Source of the DNA: Ornithinibacillus massiliensis
Lineage (GTDB): Bacteria; Bacillota; Bacilli; Bacillales; Amphibacillaceae
Assembly: GCF_018310345.1 (NCBI RefSeq)
Contig: NZ_JAGXBY010000002.1
Span: forward strand, 789,318 to 853,317
DNA length: 64,000 nt
Direction of reading: 5' to 3'
The notes beneath the pieces were generated by a model, which made no database searches, was not told where the DNA came from, and saw only the letters and a program-made list of their open reading frames with translations. The position numbers and the translations under genes are program-made. Below, piece by piece: positions 53,208 to 62,130 of the stretch. Numbering within the stretch: position 1 is the stretch's first letter; each line of letters starts with the position of its first letter.

Positions 53208-54803
53208 ATGAGAAAAATATTTATTAATGGGAACTTTTATACATTAGATCCAATTAAACCTGTTGTACAAGCCGTAGTTGTAGAGAACGGAAGATTTATT
53301 GCTATGGGATCTGAAGCAGACATATTACTTCAATGGAACAATCATACGTGTGAAGTTATTGACCTTGCTGGGAAGACGGTAACACCGGGGTTAGTGGATA
53401 GTCATCTCCATTTGTCACTTATCGCTGAACAATTTATGCACTTAGACCTTACTGGTATTACCTCTAAAACAGAAATGTTGGAAAAAATTCAAGAGAAGGC
53501 TAACACGTTAAGACCTAATGAATGGTTACTTGGTGGTGGTTGGGATGAAAATCTATTTATGGATGGATCCATTCCTACCCTTGAAGAGCTGGATTATGTT
53601 GCTCCCCATAACCCACTCTTTTTAACTAGAATTTGTACACATGCAGCTGTCGCTAATAGTAAAGCTTTTGAATTAAGTAACTATCACCCTCATATGTCTA
53701 TACCAGAAGGTGGTAGTATTGTCTTAGACGAATCCTCTCGAAAACCGACTGGATTAATCCTTGAATCCGCTTCGGAAATATTTAAGCAGCACATCCCGCA
53801 AAAATCATACGCGGAACTAATCCAGGCGATGAGGAAGGCTATTCAATTTGCTATTCAAAAAGGATTAACTAGTGTTCATACAAATGACCCACTCTTTCTC
53901 GGTGGCTTACAGCAAACATATACAATTTATGATACCTTATTAAATCAAGAGGGGCTTGGACTTCGGACGAACCTTTTAATTAATCATGAATTTCTTGATG
54001 ATTTGAAGACCTCTGGTATGTATACTGGTTATGGAAATGAAACACTGCAAATTGGTGCAGTTAAAATATTTGCTGATGGGGCCTTCGGACGAAGAACAGC
54101 ACTACTATCTGAACCCTACCATGATGCTCCAGGTCATTATGGAGAGGCAATGCTTGACCAAGAAGCTCTAACAGATATTGTTAGGAGGTCGCGTGAATTA
54201 TCGATGCCTATTGCCGTACATACGATTGGTGATCAAGCATTAGTAAATGTTCTAGATGTCTTAGATCAATTTCCTACCGTTAGTCATCGCGACAGACTTA
54301 TTCACGTACAAGTACTAAATCAAGAATTAATTAATCGTTTAATACATCCAAGCCGCATTGCTGATATTCAGCCTAGATTTGTAGCTAGTGACTTTCCTTG
54401 GGTTATAGAAAGACTTGGTACGAGCCGTTCCGAAACATCCTATGCATGGAAGACATTGATGGATTATGGTGTTATTTGTGCTGGTGGGTCAGACTCTCCA
54501 GTTGAACCAGTTGACCCATTACTCGGTATTCACGCTGCCGTTACGCGAAAATTACCAGGTGAAACGCATGATGGATGGAATCCTAAAGAAAAGCTATCTA
54601 TGATTGATGGCTTTCGGTTATTTACCGAATTTACAGCTTATGCAACAAGTGAGGAAATATTAAAAGGAACTATTTCTAGAGGAAAACTTGCGGACATGAC
54701 TGTTCTTTCTAATAATCCGTTCGAAATGGAAAATCCTGATGAATTATTAAAAACAGAAATTGAAATGACGATTATTGGTGGAGAAATCAAATACGAAAAA
54801 TAA
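53208..54803 (+). CDS. YtcJ-like amidohydrolase
   Basis: 531-aa metal-dependent hydrolase of the amidohydrolase-3 group. TPGLVDSHLHLSLI gives the HxH metal motif, GAVKIFADGAFGRRTALLSE the middle, IAVHTIGDQALVNVLD and CAGGSDSPVEPVDPL the later ligands. No signal peptide. Substrate unknown; family members hydrolyse N-acyl or cyclic amides. ATG at 53208 follows GGGGGA; the upstream frame part to 53163 is ignored. Confidence 0.85.
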   Translation: MRKIFINGNFYTLDPIKPVVQAVVVENGRFIAMGSEADILLQWNNHTCEVIDLAGKTVTPGLVDSHLHLSLIAEQFMHLDLTGITSKTEMLEKIQEKANTLRPNEWLLGGGWDENLFMDGSIPTLEELDYVAPHNPLFLTRICTHAAVANSKAFELSNYHPHMSIPEGGSIVLDESSRKPTGLILESASEIFKQHIPQKSYAELIQAMRKAIQFAIQKGLTSVHTNDPLFLGGLQQTYTIYDTLLNQEGLGLRTNLLINHEFLDDLKTSGMYTGYGNETLQIGAVKIFADGAFGRRTALLSEPYHDAPGHYGEAMLDQEALTDIVRRSRELSMPIAVHTIGDQALVNVLDVLDQFPTVSHRDRLIHVQVLNQELINRLIHPSRIADIQPRFVASDFPWVIERLGTSRSETSYAWKTLMDYGVICAGGSDSPVEPVDPLLGIHAAVTRKLPGETHDGWNPKEKLSMIDGFRLFTEFTAYATSEEILKGTISRGKLADMTVLSNNPFEMENPDELLKTEIEMTIIGGEIKYEK

Positions 54804-54950
54804 CTTCGGTTTTAATAGATGAGGCTAATGACATAACAAAAGGTTTAACCACAGACCTAAACGTATCATCACTAGCTAGGAAATATACAGAACCTCTAGA
54901 CGGTCCAGATGCTTAGAGGACATTGTGGGGAAGTTTCAAACAAATGTCTG

Positions 54951-55205
54951 TCGCGCGAGTTCTTCTTATTGCCGCGCGATTTTCCTTCTAGGTCGCGTGA
55001 GGTTTCACCTTTCTCGCGCGAAACTTGCTTCAGCCGCGCGGGCACTTCTTTTTCGCGCGACTTTTTCTCCATTTCGCGCGGGCATCCTTGTTTTTCGCGC
55101 GAGATTCCTTCTCTCGCGCGAGTTCTTCTTATTGTCGCGCGATTTTTCTTCCACGGTCGCGCGAATTCTTTCTATTGCGCGCGATTTTCCTTCTAGGTCG
55201 CGCGA
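54951..55205. repeat. Array of 13 TCGCGCGA octamers at 21-bp spacing (array 2)
   Basis: Octamers start at 54951, 54972, 54993, 55014, 55034, 55053, 55074, 55095, 55114, 55135, 55157, 55177 and 55198; steps are 21, 21, 21, 20, 19, 21, 21, 19, 21, 22, 20, 21. Seven are exactly TCGCGCGA; the others differ at one position. Spacers are pyrimidine-rich on the plus strand and two recur exactly (GTTCTTCTTATTG at 54959 and 55122; TTTTCCTTCTAGG at 54980 and 55185). It fills most of the 495-bp gap 54804-55298 between convergent genes. No gene is supported there: steps of 19, 20 and 22 break any common reading frame. Confidence 0.92.
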
Positions 55206-55298
55206 GGTTGCATCGTACTTGTATGCTTTGAAAGCAAATATATTTCCTGTGCAGGGATATGCATGGGCTGCATCTGTCTCCGGCCTCATTTATTAATT

Positions 55299-55664
55299 TT
55301 ATTCATTCCATCTCAATGCTACGGTTAATCTACAGCACTTTGTATCATTAACCCTGGATACAAAATCTAATCGCAAACCGTCTGGATTCACTTGAATATC
55401 TACATCCGCTGTTATTCCAATACTTTGGATTAACCGCCTAACTTCCTCTACATTGGATTCTTGCGCGGCAGTCATAACCTGCTCATCAAACTCCTTTGAT
55501 GATGCAAAGCGATCCAAAACCATACTTACTTCTTTCATTAATTTTTTTGTTTCATTTGCAGAATCATATAATAAACCAGGGTCCACTTCAGGAAACTGGC
55601 GATAATAATTCCTAAATAGATAAGAATGTGGTAGATAATAATAAACTGGATACCAATAATACAA
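55299..55664 (-). CDS. Conserved-looking protein with Tyr-rich N-terminus, unknown function
   Basis: 121-aa protein. MYYWYPVYYYLPHSYLFRNY is followed by an acidic/amphipathic helical middle (SANETKKLMKEVSMVLDRFA) and a beta-type end (VDIQVNPDGLRLDFVSRVND). TTG start has GGAGGGGAG upstream. A spore-associated function is conceivable from the Tyr-rich start, but no family is recognised. Convergent with the amidohydrolase across the CGCG array. Confidence 0.6.
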   Translation of the reverse strand: MYYWYPVYYYLPHSYLFRNYYRQFPEVDPGLLYDSANETKKLMKEVSMVLDRFASSKEFDEQVMTAAQESNVEEVRRLIQSIGITADVDIQVNPDGLRLDFVSRVNDTKCCRLTVALRWNE

Positions 55665-55759
55665 GCTCTCCCCTCCTCAATTCCCATATAACACTATATG
55701 CTTAAGAAGAAAATAAGGAAATTGTCTAGCCCCATGTTTGGATTATGAATTTTTTTCCA

Positions 55760-55802
55760 TTGATAATCTATTTCCAGCACCATATAATAAGAACAAACGT
55801 TC
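55760..55802 (+). promoter_or_regulatory. Sigma-A promoter with overlapping LexA (SOS) box
   Basis: TTGATA (55760-55765), 17-bp spacer, TATAAT (55783-55788). GAACAAACGTTC at 55791-55802 matches the Gram-positive LexA operator GAAC-N4-GTTC and covers the expected transcription start, so LexA binding would block initiation. Confidence 0.88.
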
Positions 55803-55821
55803 CTATTGGTGGTGAAATGTA

Positions 55822-57078
55822 ATGCAAATAGATTATTCTACTTTTCCACGTCACAATGTACTATGTATTGATATGCGATCATTCTATGCTAGTGTGGAAG
55901 CTGTTAAATTAAAGCTTGACCCAATGACCACAATGCTTGCTGTTGTTGGGGATCCAAATAGATCCGGAAGTATTGTACTTGCCGCTTCACCTGCTCTCAA
56001 AGCAAAATACGGAATTAGCAATGTGAGTCGTTTCTTTGAATTACCGAATGACCCTGCTATTCATATTGTTCCAGCACATATGGCTGATTATCTTCAAGTT
56101 TCGGTGGAAATCACTAGGCTAATTAACCAATACGCTCCAAAGGAGGCCATCCATCAATACTCTGTCGATGAGGTATGGGTAACACTTGATGGATTAGAGA
56201 AGCTATTTGGGAATCCATGGGAGATTGCCAATCAAATTAAACAAGACATTCTCGATAGTTTTGGCATTACGTGTTCCATTGGAATTGGCGATAATAAATT
56301 TTTAGCAAAGGTTGTCATGGATTTACACGCTAAAAAAGTTGGCATAGTAGAATGCCGGTATGAGGATGTAGAGGAAAAGCTTTGGCCACATCCTGTGGAA
56401 AAAATATGGGGAATTGGGAGTAGAATGAAGCGCAATCTCAATCGTATGGGGATTGTCACCCTTGGACAGCTTGCAAAATTTGACTTGAATCGTATTAAAA
56501 AGCGGTTTGGTGTAATGGGAGAACAGCTTTATTGGCATGCGTGGGGGATTGATTTAAGTCCAGTATTTGGGGATTTTGTTAAGCACGAGCAAAAAGGCTT
56601 TGGTCACGGGATTGCTCTTTTACGAGATTATACGAAGGATGAAGTTGCGGTTTGTATTTTAGATCTTTGTGAAGAGGTTTGTCGTAGAACCAGAACGGCT
56701 GGAAAAGTCGGTAAAACTATTCATCTTGGAATAGCCTATTCCAAGGAAACCGGCGGTGGTTTCTCACGCTCTAAGTCTATCCCCATTCCGACTAATATCA
56801 CGATGGATATGTACCATATTTGTATGCTGCTTTTCAAGGAATTTTATGACGGTCATAGTACAATTCGCCATGTTTATGTCACGTTAGATAACTTATATGA
56901 TAAAGCCGAAACACAACTAGATTTATTTGAGAATCGCTCCAAAAAAAATGATATTGGCTATGTCATGGATGCTATTCGTGAAAAATATGGTACAACTGCC
57001 ATCCTCCGAGCTAGTAGCTTTACCGATGCTGGAGTTACATTAGACCGTAGTAAAAAAATTGGTGGCCATTACGCTTAA
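55822..57078 (+). CDS. Y-family DNA polymerase (UvrX/YqjW-type)
   Basis: 418-aa translesion polymerase. Catalytic carboxylates lie in CIDMRSFYASVEA and YSVDEVW; CSIGIGDNKFLAKVVMDLHA is the palm/fingers motif; helix-hairpin-helix around IWGIGSRMKRNLNRMGI; a beta-clamp motif QLDLF near residue 372. The CIDMRSFYAS and VSRFFELP blocks resemble UvrX and YqjW rather than DinB. A LexA box in the promoter agrees with SOS induction. Confidence 0.9.
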   Translation: MQIDYSTFPRHNVLCIDMRSFYASVEAVKLKLDPMTTMLAVVGDPNRSGSIVLAASPALKAKYGISNVSRFFELPNDPAIHIVPAHMADYLQVSVEITRLINQYAPKEAIHQYSVDEVWVTLDGLEKLFGNPWEIANQIKQDILDSFGITCSIGIGDNKFLAKVVMDLHAKKVGIVECRYEDVEEKLWPHPVEKIWGIGSRMKRNLNRMGIVTLGQLAKFDLNRIKKRFGVMGEQLYWHAWGIDLSPVFGDFVKHEQKGFGHGIALLRDYTKDEVAVCILDLCEEVCRRTRTAGKVGKTIHLGIAYSKETGGGFSRSKSIPIPTNITMDMYHICMLLFKEFYDGHSTIRHVYVTLDNLYDKAETQLDLFENRSKKNDIGYVMDAIREKYGTTAILRASSFTDAGVTLDRSKKIGGHYA

Positions 57079-57082
57079 CAGG

Positions 57083-57130
57083 AAAACTAACGCATTTGCT
57101 CTTTCCCAATCAAATGCGTTAGTTTTTTTC
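57083..57130. terminator. Bidirectional terminator
   Basis: Sixteen-bp perfect stem AAAACTAACGCATTTG/CAAATGCGTTAGTTTT with 12-nt loop and TTTTTTTC tail, between convergent polymerase and pantothenate kinase genes. Confidence 0.92.
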
Positions 57131-57180
57131 TTATGCCTGACGAGATGCATCCCTATCTACGAAGTGAACCATCTTTAGCT

Positions 57181-57987
57181 TTATTCGTTTTCTAGCAATG
57201 CACCAATTGCTCCAGTATGAGTACCTTTATCTAGAAAAACTGGCTCATAGGACATCATGTCACGAAATTGCACAAAAACTTCCTTCAATGCAGGATTATT
57301 CGTAACTGTACCACCTACAAATACAATTTGTTTAATTTGTTTTGCTGTCGCAACTTGAGTTGCTAATAATAAAATGGTCTCCCCTATCATTCGTATTACA
57401 CTCGCAAGATGATCATGTTCTGTAGCATCTTTATTTAAATGTGCTTTCCCTAAATTGGCAGCCGTTAAGTCCCTATATATAGGAGGCTCTTCGGGGGCAT
57501 AAATATCTCGTACTAGCAAATCACTTTTTCGAGAATCACCATTTCTAGCCATCGTTGTGAAGGTTTGAAAATCATTTTTCCGGGTAATTAGATAACCTAA
57601 ACCCATCAAAGTACCACCACCGATACCACTACCTAGAACACGTTCAAATGAGTTATGAGTAACATGAAAAATGGAGGTTCCTGTCCCAATGTTAACTAAA
57701 ATGTATTCCTCATGATTAATAGCCTTTTCTTTTAACAGATAAGAAGCACCTCTCGTAACTGCTTGAAACTCATTAACCAATTGGCAGTCAAAAGAGGGCA
57801 ATTTTGTAAAGGAGTTCGCTTTACCACCTGTTACAAACAGACTCGCATTAGGAGACAAGATTGACAACCACTCCAACACTGCATCTATATCCAGACTAGA
57901 AAAGGTTTTAGTATGAATTTTTCCATGGTCATAATAAGCAAGCTTGACTAGTGACCCTCCAGCATCTATACCAATTTTATTCACCAA
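57181..57987 (-). CDS. coaW: Type II pantothenate kinase
   Basis: 268-aa ASKHA-fold kinase. IGIDAGGSLVKLAYYD is the phosphate-1 motif, EYILVNIGTGTSIFHV the phosphate-2 motif, VLGSGIGGGTLMGLGYLIT and VFVGGTVTNNPALKE the adenosine motif. Catalyses the first step of coenzyme A synthesis; this eukaryotic-like type is typical for staphylococci and some bacilli. TTG start after GGAGGAG; the GTG next to it is also possible. Confidence 0.88.
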   Translation of the reverse strand: MVNKIGIDAGGSLVKLAYYDHGKIHTKTFSSLDIDAVLEWLSILSPNASLFVTGGKANSFTKLPSFDCQLVNEFQAVTRGASYLLKEKAINHEEYILVNIGTGTSIFHVTHNSFERVLGSGIGGGTLMGLGYLITRKNDFQTFTTMARNGDSRKSDLLVRDIYAPEEPPIYRDLTAANLGKAHLNKDATEHDHLASVIRMIGETILLLATQVATAKQIKQIVFVGGTVTNNPALKEVFVQFRDMMSYEPVFLDKGTHTGAIGALLENE

Positions 57988-58151
57988 CTTGTATTCTCCT
58001 CCTTGTCCTAAATTACCTTCAATTTACACGAACGAGTGCAAAAAGAAAAGCCAAAGATTGGCAGGCAGGTTGTCCATCTTTATAGCCATAATGAAAATTA
58101 GAATTTAGAACAAATTAATGAAATAGAAAGCAATTAGGAAGGAATGTCTAT

Positions 58152-59735
58152 ATGAACACAAAACTTATTGACTGGCCTACTTTTATTGGAGCACTAATTA
58201 TTTTGCTAAGTGTTTCACTACCATTAATTACCTTTCCAGAAGCCGGGGCAAATGTCATTAATATCATCAATAACTATATTACTGGAAAATTTGGTGTCCT
58301 CTTTCTAGCCCTAGGTCTATTCGCTTTAATCTTTATGTTATATATTGCCTTCAGTAAGTATGGGAAAATAAAATTAGGAAAACGAGGAACAGAAAAAGAG
58401 TTTGGATCTTTTTCATGGGCAGCAATGCTCTTTTCTGCTGGAATAGGCTCTAGTATTTTATACTGGGGAATGATTGAATGGGCTTATTATTATCAGGGTC
58501 CGCCCTTTGGTATAGAGCCAATGACAAAGGAAGCGATAGAATTAGCCGCGACCTATGGAATTTTCCACTGGGGTCCGATTGCTTGGGCAATCTATACACT
58601 CCCGGCCCTACCAATTGCTTATTTCTATTATGTGAGGAAAAATCCAGTACTAAAAATAAGTTCGGCCACAAAGCCTGTTATCGGCAAGCTCGCAGATGGC
58701 CCAGTAGGAGTGCTAATTGATATTCTCTTCATCTTCGGACTATTAGGTGGTGCAGGAACAACTCTCGCTCTAGGAGCACCAATGATTGCAGAAGGTGTTA
58801 GCCATATTACAGGTATTCCGGTTACCCTCTTCTCACAGGCGGGTATCATGGTCCTATGCACATTAATTTTTGCAATAAGTGCCTACTCTGGATTAAATAA
58901 AGGAATAAAAATATTAAGTGATATTAATCTATGGCTTGCCATTTTCATTCTAGTGTTTATCTTCGTTTTTGGTCCTACCGTATTTATAAGTGAATCCACC
59001 TTTACCAGCTTAGGTGTTCTTATAGACAATTTCTTTCATATGGCAACTTGGTTAGAACCGTTAGCAGCATTTGAAGCATATCCTGAGACAAGGTTTCCCG
59101 AGACATGGACTGTATTTTACTGGGCATGGTGGGTTGTTTACGCTCCATTTGTAGGATTATTTGTAGCAAGAATTTCTTATGGGAGAACGATTAAAGAGAT
59201 GATATTAGGAACGCTAATTTATGGAACACTGGGCTGTATTATGTTCTTTGGAATCCTAGGGAACTTCGGATTATACTTACAATTATCTGGTTCTTTTGAT
59301 GTTATCGGTCATATGAATACGTTTGGGGCACCAGCAACAATTATTGCTATTTTAAATCAATTACCTATTTCGGGATTCATTGTACTAATGTTTACCATAT
59401 TAGCGATTATCTTTCTATCCACTACCTTCGACTCTGCTTCCTATATATTAGCTGCAGTAGTACAAAAGCATGTACCCGGCGGGGAAGCATTGCGATGGAA
59501 TCGTTTATTTTGGGCTTTTACATTATTAATCCTTCCTCTTGTACTCATGTTCATCGGCGATTTAGAAGCACTACAGACCGCTAGTATTGTAGCGGGTTTT
59601 CCCGTCATGTTTATTATGCTTTTACTTGCCATATCCTTTGTAAAAGCTTGCGGAAGTGATTTACGAGCATCAAAGGAATATCGTTCTCCTACAATTTATA
59701 TAGATCGTAGAACCATTCAGAAAAAGGATAAATAA
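58152..59735 (+). CDS. BCCT-family transporter
   Basis: 527-aa protein with 12 membrane segments. The core motif reads AGIGSSILYWGMIEWAYYYQ, where betaine carriers such as OpuD/BetP have a GIG..FWG..EP pattern; here the residue after E is W, not P, closer to the CaiT-like branch. The conserved Trp-rich segment FYWAWWVVYAPFVGLFVARI is present. Substrate is probably a quaternary ammonium compound or related zwitterion. AGGAAGGA ribosome binding site. Confidence 0.85.
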   Translation: MNTKLIDWPTFIGALIILLSVSLPLITFPEAGANVINIINNYITGKFGVLFLALGLFALIFMLYIAFSKYGKIKLGKRGTEKEFGSFSWAAMLFSAGIGSSILYWGMIEWAYYYQGPPFGIEPMTKEAIELAATYGIFHWGPIAWAIYTLPALPIAYFYYVRKNPVLKISSATKPVIGKLADGPVGVLIDILFIFGLLGGAGTTLALGAPMIAEGVSHITGIPVTLFSQAGIMVLCTLIFAISAYSGLNKGIKILSDINLWLAIFILVFIFVFGPTVFISESTFTSLGVLIDNFFHMATWLEPLAAFEAYPETRFPETWTVFYWAWWVVYAPFVGLFVARISYGRTIKEMILGTLIYGTLGCIMFFGILGNFGLYLQLSGSFDVIGHMNTFGAPATIIAILNQLPISGFIVLMFTILAIIFLSTTFDSASYILAAVVQKHVPGGEALRWNRLFWAFTLLILPLVLMFIGDLEALQTASIVAGFPVMFIMLLLAISFVKACGSDLRASKEYRSPTIYIDRRTIQKKDK

Positions 59736-59778
59736 AAAGTAGAGGAAGAAACGTGGACTTCCTCTACATTCTATTTTT
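59733..59778. terminator. Bidirectional terminator
   Basis: Ten-bp stem GTAGAGGAAG/CTTCCTCTAC, T-runs on both sides, between convergent BCCT and subtilase genes. Confidence 0.82.
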
Positions 59779-59799
59779 CACCTTTAAAACTTAATTCAA

Positions 59800-61002
59800 T
59801 TAATAACGAACGGAAGCATTCACATCAATTAGTCCATAACGTACATCTCTTCCAACACCATTCATATAAACGGCTGTATTCTGAATAGCAGCTCGGACTT
59901 GCGTGTTATTTCTTCCTTGACCAGTAAGTAATGCTGCTTGACCAGCAACATGTGGCGCTGCCATGGAAGTACCTGACATATAGACATAGCGATTACCTGG
60001 ATAAGTAGAGGCAATATCAACACCCGGAGCCATTACATCTACCCAGGTTCCCCAGTTTGAAAAGTTTGCCTTAACATTTCTAGAATCAACTGCACCAACA
60101 GCTATTACATTAGAGTAGGAAGCTGGTTCAAATGTCGTGCTAACACCATCATTTCCAGCAGCAGCGACCAGAACAGCACCGTTATTCCAGGCATAATTCA
60201 CGGCATTTTGTAAGGTTTGAGTATGACAGTCACATCCAAGAGAAAGGTTAATCACCTCTGCCCCAGCATCTGTTGCATAAATAATACCATCAGCAATATT
60301 AGCTAACGTTCCATTTCCTCTAGCATCCAGTACACGAACAGCTAATATTTTTGTATTAGGTGCCATACCTGCTATTCCTATCCCATTGTTCGTCCCCGCT
60401 GCAGCAATACCAGCTACATGAGTGCCATGACCATTTTGATCACTCGGGTTCCAATCATTTTGCACAAAATCATACCCTCGAATAACTTTCCCAGCTAAAT
60501 CAGGATGATTATAATCTACACCCGTATCTAGTACAGCTATCTCTTGATTGGAACTTCCCCGAGCAACATCCCATGCTAAATGCGCATTGGTGTTAAATAA
60601 GCCATACTGGTAAATAGGGCTAAAATACGGATCATCTGGTGTCCAGGTCGCTGATAGAATGTAGTTCGGCTCTGCATACTCAACATCTGGATGATCACTT
60701 AAAGCCTTTACAACAGCCTCTACACTCTCTACCTCCAGTACGGAGAAAGGCGATTTTACTGCATTCACATCTGCTTTCACTTTAGCATTCACCGTTTCTA
60801 GCACACTGATTTTCTGATTTTCCGTAACATGCTCTTTAAACTTTACAATTACCTCATCTTTCACATACTCCCCACTAGAGGAAACTTGAGTGCTATTCGT
60901 AACCTTCTCTAAATTCCCATCATCCGCTGCTGCACTTCCCACCATAGGAAATAGTAAAACAAGCACCGCAATAACAATACTACCTAACCAAGATTTTCTC
61001 AT
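59800..61002 (-). CDS. Secreted subtilisin-like serine protease with Cys pair (Ak.1/thermitase-like)
   Basis: 400-aa S8 protease: signal peptide (about 1-27), I9 inhibitor propeptide (about 45-118), mature domain with D159 (LDTGVDYNHPD), H192 (NGHGTHVAG), oxyanion N284 (AAGND) and S346 (GTSMAAPHVAG). C257 and C259 in SLGCDCHTQ match the position of the close disulfide known in Bacillus sp. Ak.1 protease, and QYGLFNTNAHLAWDVARGSS fits thermitase-like enzymes. Predicted extracellular. The disulfide is inferred. Confidence 0.9.
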   Translation of the reverse strand: MRKSWLGSIVIAVLVLLFPMVGSAAADDGNLEKVTNSTQVSSSGEYVKDEVIVKFKEHVTENQKISVLETVNAKVKADVNAVKSPFSVLEVESVEAVVKALSDHPDVEYAEPNYILSATWTPDDPYFSPIYQYGLFNTNAHLAWDVARGSSNQEIAVLDTGVDYNHPDLAGKVIRGYDFVQNDWNPSDQNGHGTHVAGIAAAGTNNGIGIAGMAPNTKILAVRVLDARGNGTLANIADGIIYATDAGAEVINLSLGCDCHTQTLQNAVNYAWNNGAVLVAAAGNDGVSTTFEPASYSNVIAVGAVDSRNVKANFSNWGTWVDVMAPGVDIASTYPGNRYVYMSGTSMAAPHVAGQAALLTGQGRNNTQVRAAIQNTAVYMNGVGRDVRYGLIDVNASVRY

Positions 61003-61216
61003 GAAACTCCTCCTCTCAAATGTACGATAAAGTATACTTCGAGAATATAAGTTTCATTATGAGTACTCCTTACTAAAAAAGTTGGGAAACAGAAGGAAAT
61101 TTAGATTCTAAGTTGCAGGTCTATATGACTAAAAAATAATAAAACATGCATAAAAGTTTTTCACCAAATTGCCCATACTAAAAGTAGACTCAAGATGGTG
61201 GTGAAGTTAATTACAA

Positions 61217-62032
61217 ATGGAATATAAAAAGGATTTTATCAAACTTCTAGACACGACCATTTATTGTGAATCTGTTATTCACAATAAACCAACTATCGTA
61301 CTCATTCATGGGTTTGTGGCTTCGTCTTATACATTTAATCGTTTAAAACCACTACTCGCACAAAATTACTCGGTAATTACATTAGATTTACCCGGATTTG
61401 GTAAAAGTGAAAAATCTACTACGTTTACATATTCATTTAAAAACTATGCCAGTCTTGTGCTTCAATGTTTAGATTATTTTCAGATTAAGGAAGCACATAT
61501 TGCTGGTCATTCAATGGGTGGACAAATTGCGTTATACACTGCAAAAATGGATCCCAGTCGCGTGAAGAAGCTTATTTTAATAGGGAGCTCTGGGTACTTG
61601 CCTCGAGCGAAAAGTTACCTAATCTATAGCTCCTATCTCCCTTTCTCTCATGTTATCGCAAGGCGAAAGATTAATTCACAAAGTGTAGTACGAAATTTAA
61701 AGAATGTCTTCTATAATCATTCCTTAATTACGGCTGACCAAATAGAGGAATATGGTAGACCGCTTCAAGATAAGAATTTCCCTAAATCATTAATTAGATT
61801 ATTACGTCATCGCGAGGGAGATTTATGTACGGAACAGTTAAAAAAAATACAGACTCCTACACTACTTCTCTGGGGAAAAGAAGATAGGGTCGTACCACTA
61901 ACGATAGGTAAAAAACTCACCCAAGATCTACCGAACGCTAAGTTGATCGTTTATGAAAAGGCAGGGCATTTAATTACCGAAGAAAAACCACAACAACTTT
62001 ATGAGCAGATTATTTCTTTTACAGAGGAGTGA
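61217..62032 (+). CDS. Alpha/beta hydrolase
   Basis: 271-aa enzyme: IVLIHGFVASSYTFNRL oxyanion region, nucleophile serine in AGHSMGGQIALY, acid in LLWGKEDRVVPL and histidine in EKAGHLITEE. No signal peptide. Substrate unknown; the layout is that of small ester or C-C hydrolases. ATG preceded by GGTGGTGAAG. Confidence 0.85.
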   Translation: MEYKKDFIKLLDTTIYCESVIHNKPTIVLIHGFVASSYTFNRLKPLLAQNYSVITLDLPGFGKSEKSTTFTYSFKNYASLVLQCLDYFQIKEAHIAGHSMGGQIALYTAKMDPSRVKKLILIGSSGYLPRAKSYLIYSSYLPFSHVIARRKINSQSVVRNLKNVFYNHSLITADQIEEYGRPLQDKNFPKSLIRLLRHREGDLCTEQLKKIQTPTLLLWGKEDRVVPLTIGKKLTQDLPNAKLIVYEKAGHLITEEKPQQLYEQIISFTEE

Positions 62033-62130
62033 ATGCAAATAGAAACAGTATTTCCTATAATAGCCCACTACCTTTATTTAAAATTGCATAATCTGATAGT
62101 AGAAAATTTTAAAAGTATGGGGGGATGTCT

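Noticed and set aside
54951..55205. CRISPR array
   Set aside because: The repeated part is only a palindromic octamer with 11-14-nt spacers of similar, partly identical sequence, and no cas gene is present.
54909..55296. Several long overlapping open frames on both strands (95, 123, 94 and 68 codons)
   Set aside because: They are low-complexity heptads created by the 21-bp CGCG array, have no ribosome binding sites, and the 19-, 20- and 22-bp steps shift the frame between units.
61031..61042. AAGTATACTT palindrome upstream of the subtilase gene
   Set aside because: Short AT-rich palindrome likely to occur by chance in this composition; no second copy nearby.
61140..61185. Possible sigma-G promoter for the alpha/beta hydrolase (GCATA ... 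CATACTA)
   Set aside because: The -10 is perfect but the spacing to the only matching -35 is 21 bp instead of about 18.
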